Below, piece by piece: positions 63,585-64,000 of a stretch of DNA of 64,000 nt. How positions within the stretch are numbered: the first letter of the stretch is position 1; the number at the start of each line of letters is the position of its first letter. The position numbers and the translations under genes were made by a program. The stretch is from Halalkalibacillus sediminis (lineage in GTDB: Bacteria; Bacillota; Bacilli; Bacillales; Alkalibacillaceae), in the NCBI RefSeq assembly GCF_002844535.1, contig NZ_PJNH01000003.1, positions 1-64,000 of the forward strand, in the 5' to 3' direction. The notes beneath the pieces were generated by a model. That model was not told the origin of the DNA, did not search any database, and saw only the letters and a program-made list of their open reading frames with translations.

Positions 63585-64000
63585 TCAATATTTTATCGGG
63601 TTCAATTTTTGTTCGATCTCTTCTCTTTTCGATTCTAAGAATGGAGGCAATGCGAGTGATTCACCAAGATAATCTTGATCCTCGTCGGTCGCAAAACCCG
63701 GTCCGTCTGTTGCTAGCTCGAATAGGATACCATTAGGTTCCCGGAAGTAGACGGACTTGAAATAAAAACGATCAACAAAACCTGAATTACCGACACCAAT
63801 TTCATTAAGTTTAGCTAGCCAATTTCTTAATTCACTCTCCGTGCTCACTCGGAAAGCGACGTGGTGAACTCCACCTCGTCCTAGACGTTCTTGTTTCAAC
63901 TCAGGACGCTCTTGGACGTGAAGCTCTCCACCCGTACCACCTTCACCTGTCTCATATACAACTACAGAGTGACTGGATTGATGGTGTATATAATCACCCG
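63585..64000 (-). CDS. Ring-cleaving dioxygenase, VOC family (MhqO/MhqE-like), partial
   Basis: The frame is open to the window edge, so only the C-terminal 138 residues are seen. VOC-fold second half with metal-ligand-type segments GGVHHVAFRV and REPNGILFELATDGPGF, and C-terminal LPPFLESKREEIEQKL, as in the MhqO/MhqE/YfiE-type putative extradiol dioxygenases of Bacillus. These are linked with quinone and catechol stress. The apparent TTG start at 63899 is internal. Confidence 0.88.
   Translation of the reverse strand, partial: GDYIHHQSSHSVVVYETGEGGTGGELHVQERPELKQERLGRGGVHHVAFRVSTESELRNWLAKLNEIGVGNSGFVDRFYFKSVYFREPNGILFELATDGPGFATDEDQDYLGESLALPPFLESKREEIEQKLNPIKY

Overview
The window looks like chromosome of a spore-forming, low-GC Bacillaceae bacterium, probably halotolerant (acid-rich secreted lipoproteins; Halobacillus/Pontibacillus/Virgibacillus-type gene content is my inference). 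Spore-former markers are a CmpA cortex-morphogenesis peptide, a YdcC-type lipoprotein and a YppG-like protein. The order acpS-ydcC-alr-mazE-mazF-rsbRSTUVW-sigB-rsbX with the ydcA-type rhomboid beside it matches the classical Bacillus arrangement. No prophage, insertion sequence, plasmid origin or CRISPR array is visible.

Layout. 1-1.5 kb: 5' end of a 16S rRNA gene preceded by ten tRNA genes, all on the minus strand, with one strong promoter at 1472-1500. 1.6-13.5 kb: SprT-like protein, cmpA, tex, the complete sigma-B stressosome/partner-switch operon with an internal sigma-B autoregulatory promoter, mazEF, alr, ydcC and acpS. 13.6-29.4 kb: mixed single genes (rhomboid, transporters, DegV, SDR, MarR, methyltransferase, lipid kinase, the HemAT oxygen sensor, a sigma-B-promoted GlsB/YeaQ protein, LLM oxidoreductase, deacetylase lipoprotein, oligoendopeptidase). 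29.4-32 kb: cadCA metal-efflux operon with tandem operators. 32.3-40.8 kb: complete histidine pathway, hisZGDBHAF-hisIE-hisC with divergent hisJ. 41-47.3 kb: DUF368 protein, vitamin B12 ABC importer behind a cobalamin riboswitch with terminator, and an HTH-TPR regulator with an enoyl-CoA hydratase. 47.4-52.8 kb: small enzymes, 3D-domain protein, Ohr, acetyltransferases, a cold-shock protein with a structured leader, SurA-N lipoprotein. 52.9-56.5 kb: arsRBC divergent from a three-gene B12-binding photosensor-like operon. 56.5-64 kb: membrane protein, bdbC plus thioredoxin partner, SDR, YtzI-like peptide, cshA helicase with a long leader, acyl-CoA dehydrogenase, DMT transporter, and a ring-cleaving dioxygenase cut by the window edge.

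The most unusual material is partly noncoding. (1) A ~95-98 bp repeat in four same-strand copies folds into a three-way junction plus a second hairpin. (2) Two 144-bp MITE-like copies lie 17 kb apart. (3) Three intergenic minisatellites of different sequence share a ~21-bp period. (4) The csp leader contains a perfect 12-bp antisense copy of its own Shine-Dalgarno region. (5) The operon at 55174-56520 encodes a CarH-like W-x9-EH / NxHxxG cobalamin-binding protein with no DNA-binding domain, an ABM-fold protein and a small helical protein resembling a domain that I recall being fused to such sensors elsewhere. B12 import under riboswitch control lies about 10 kb away.

Start sites were moved from the longest frame whenever a good ribosome-binding site pointed to an internal codon; these choices are noted per gene. 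All promoter, terminator and fold calls were made by eye.
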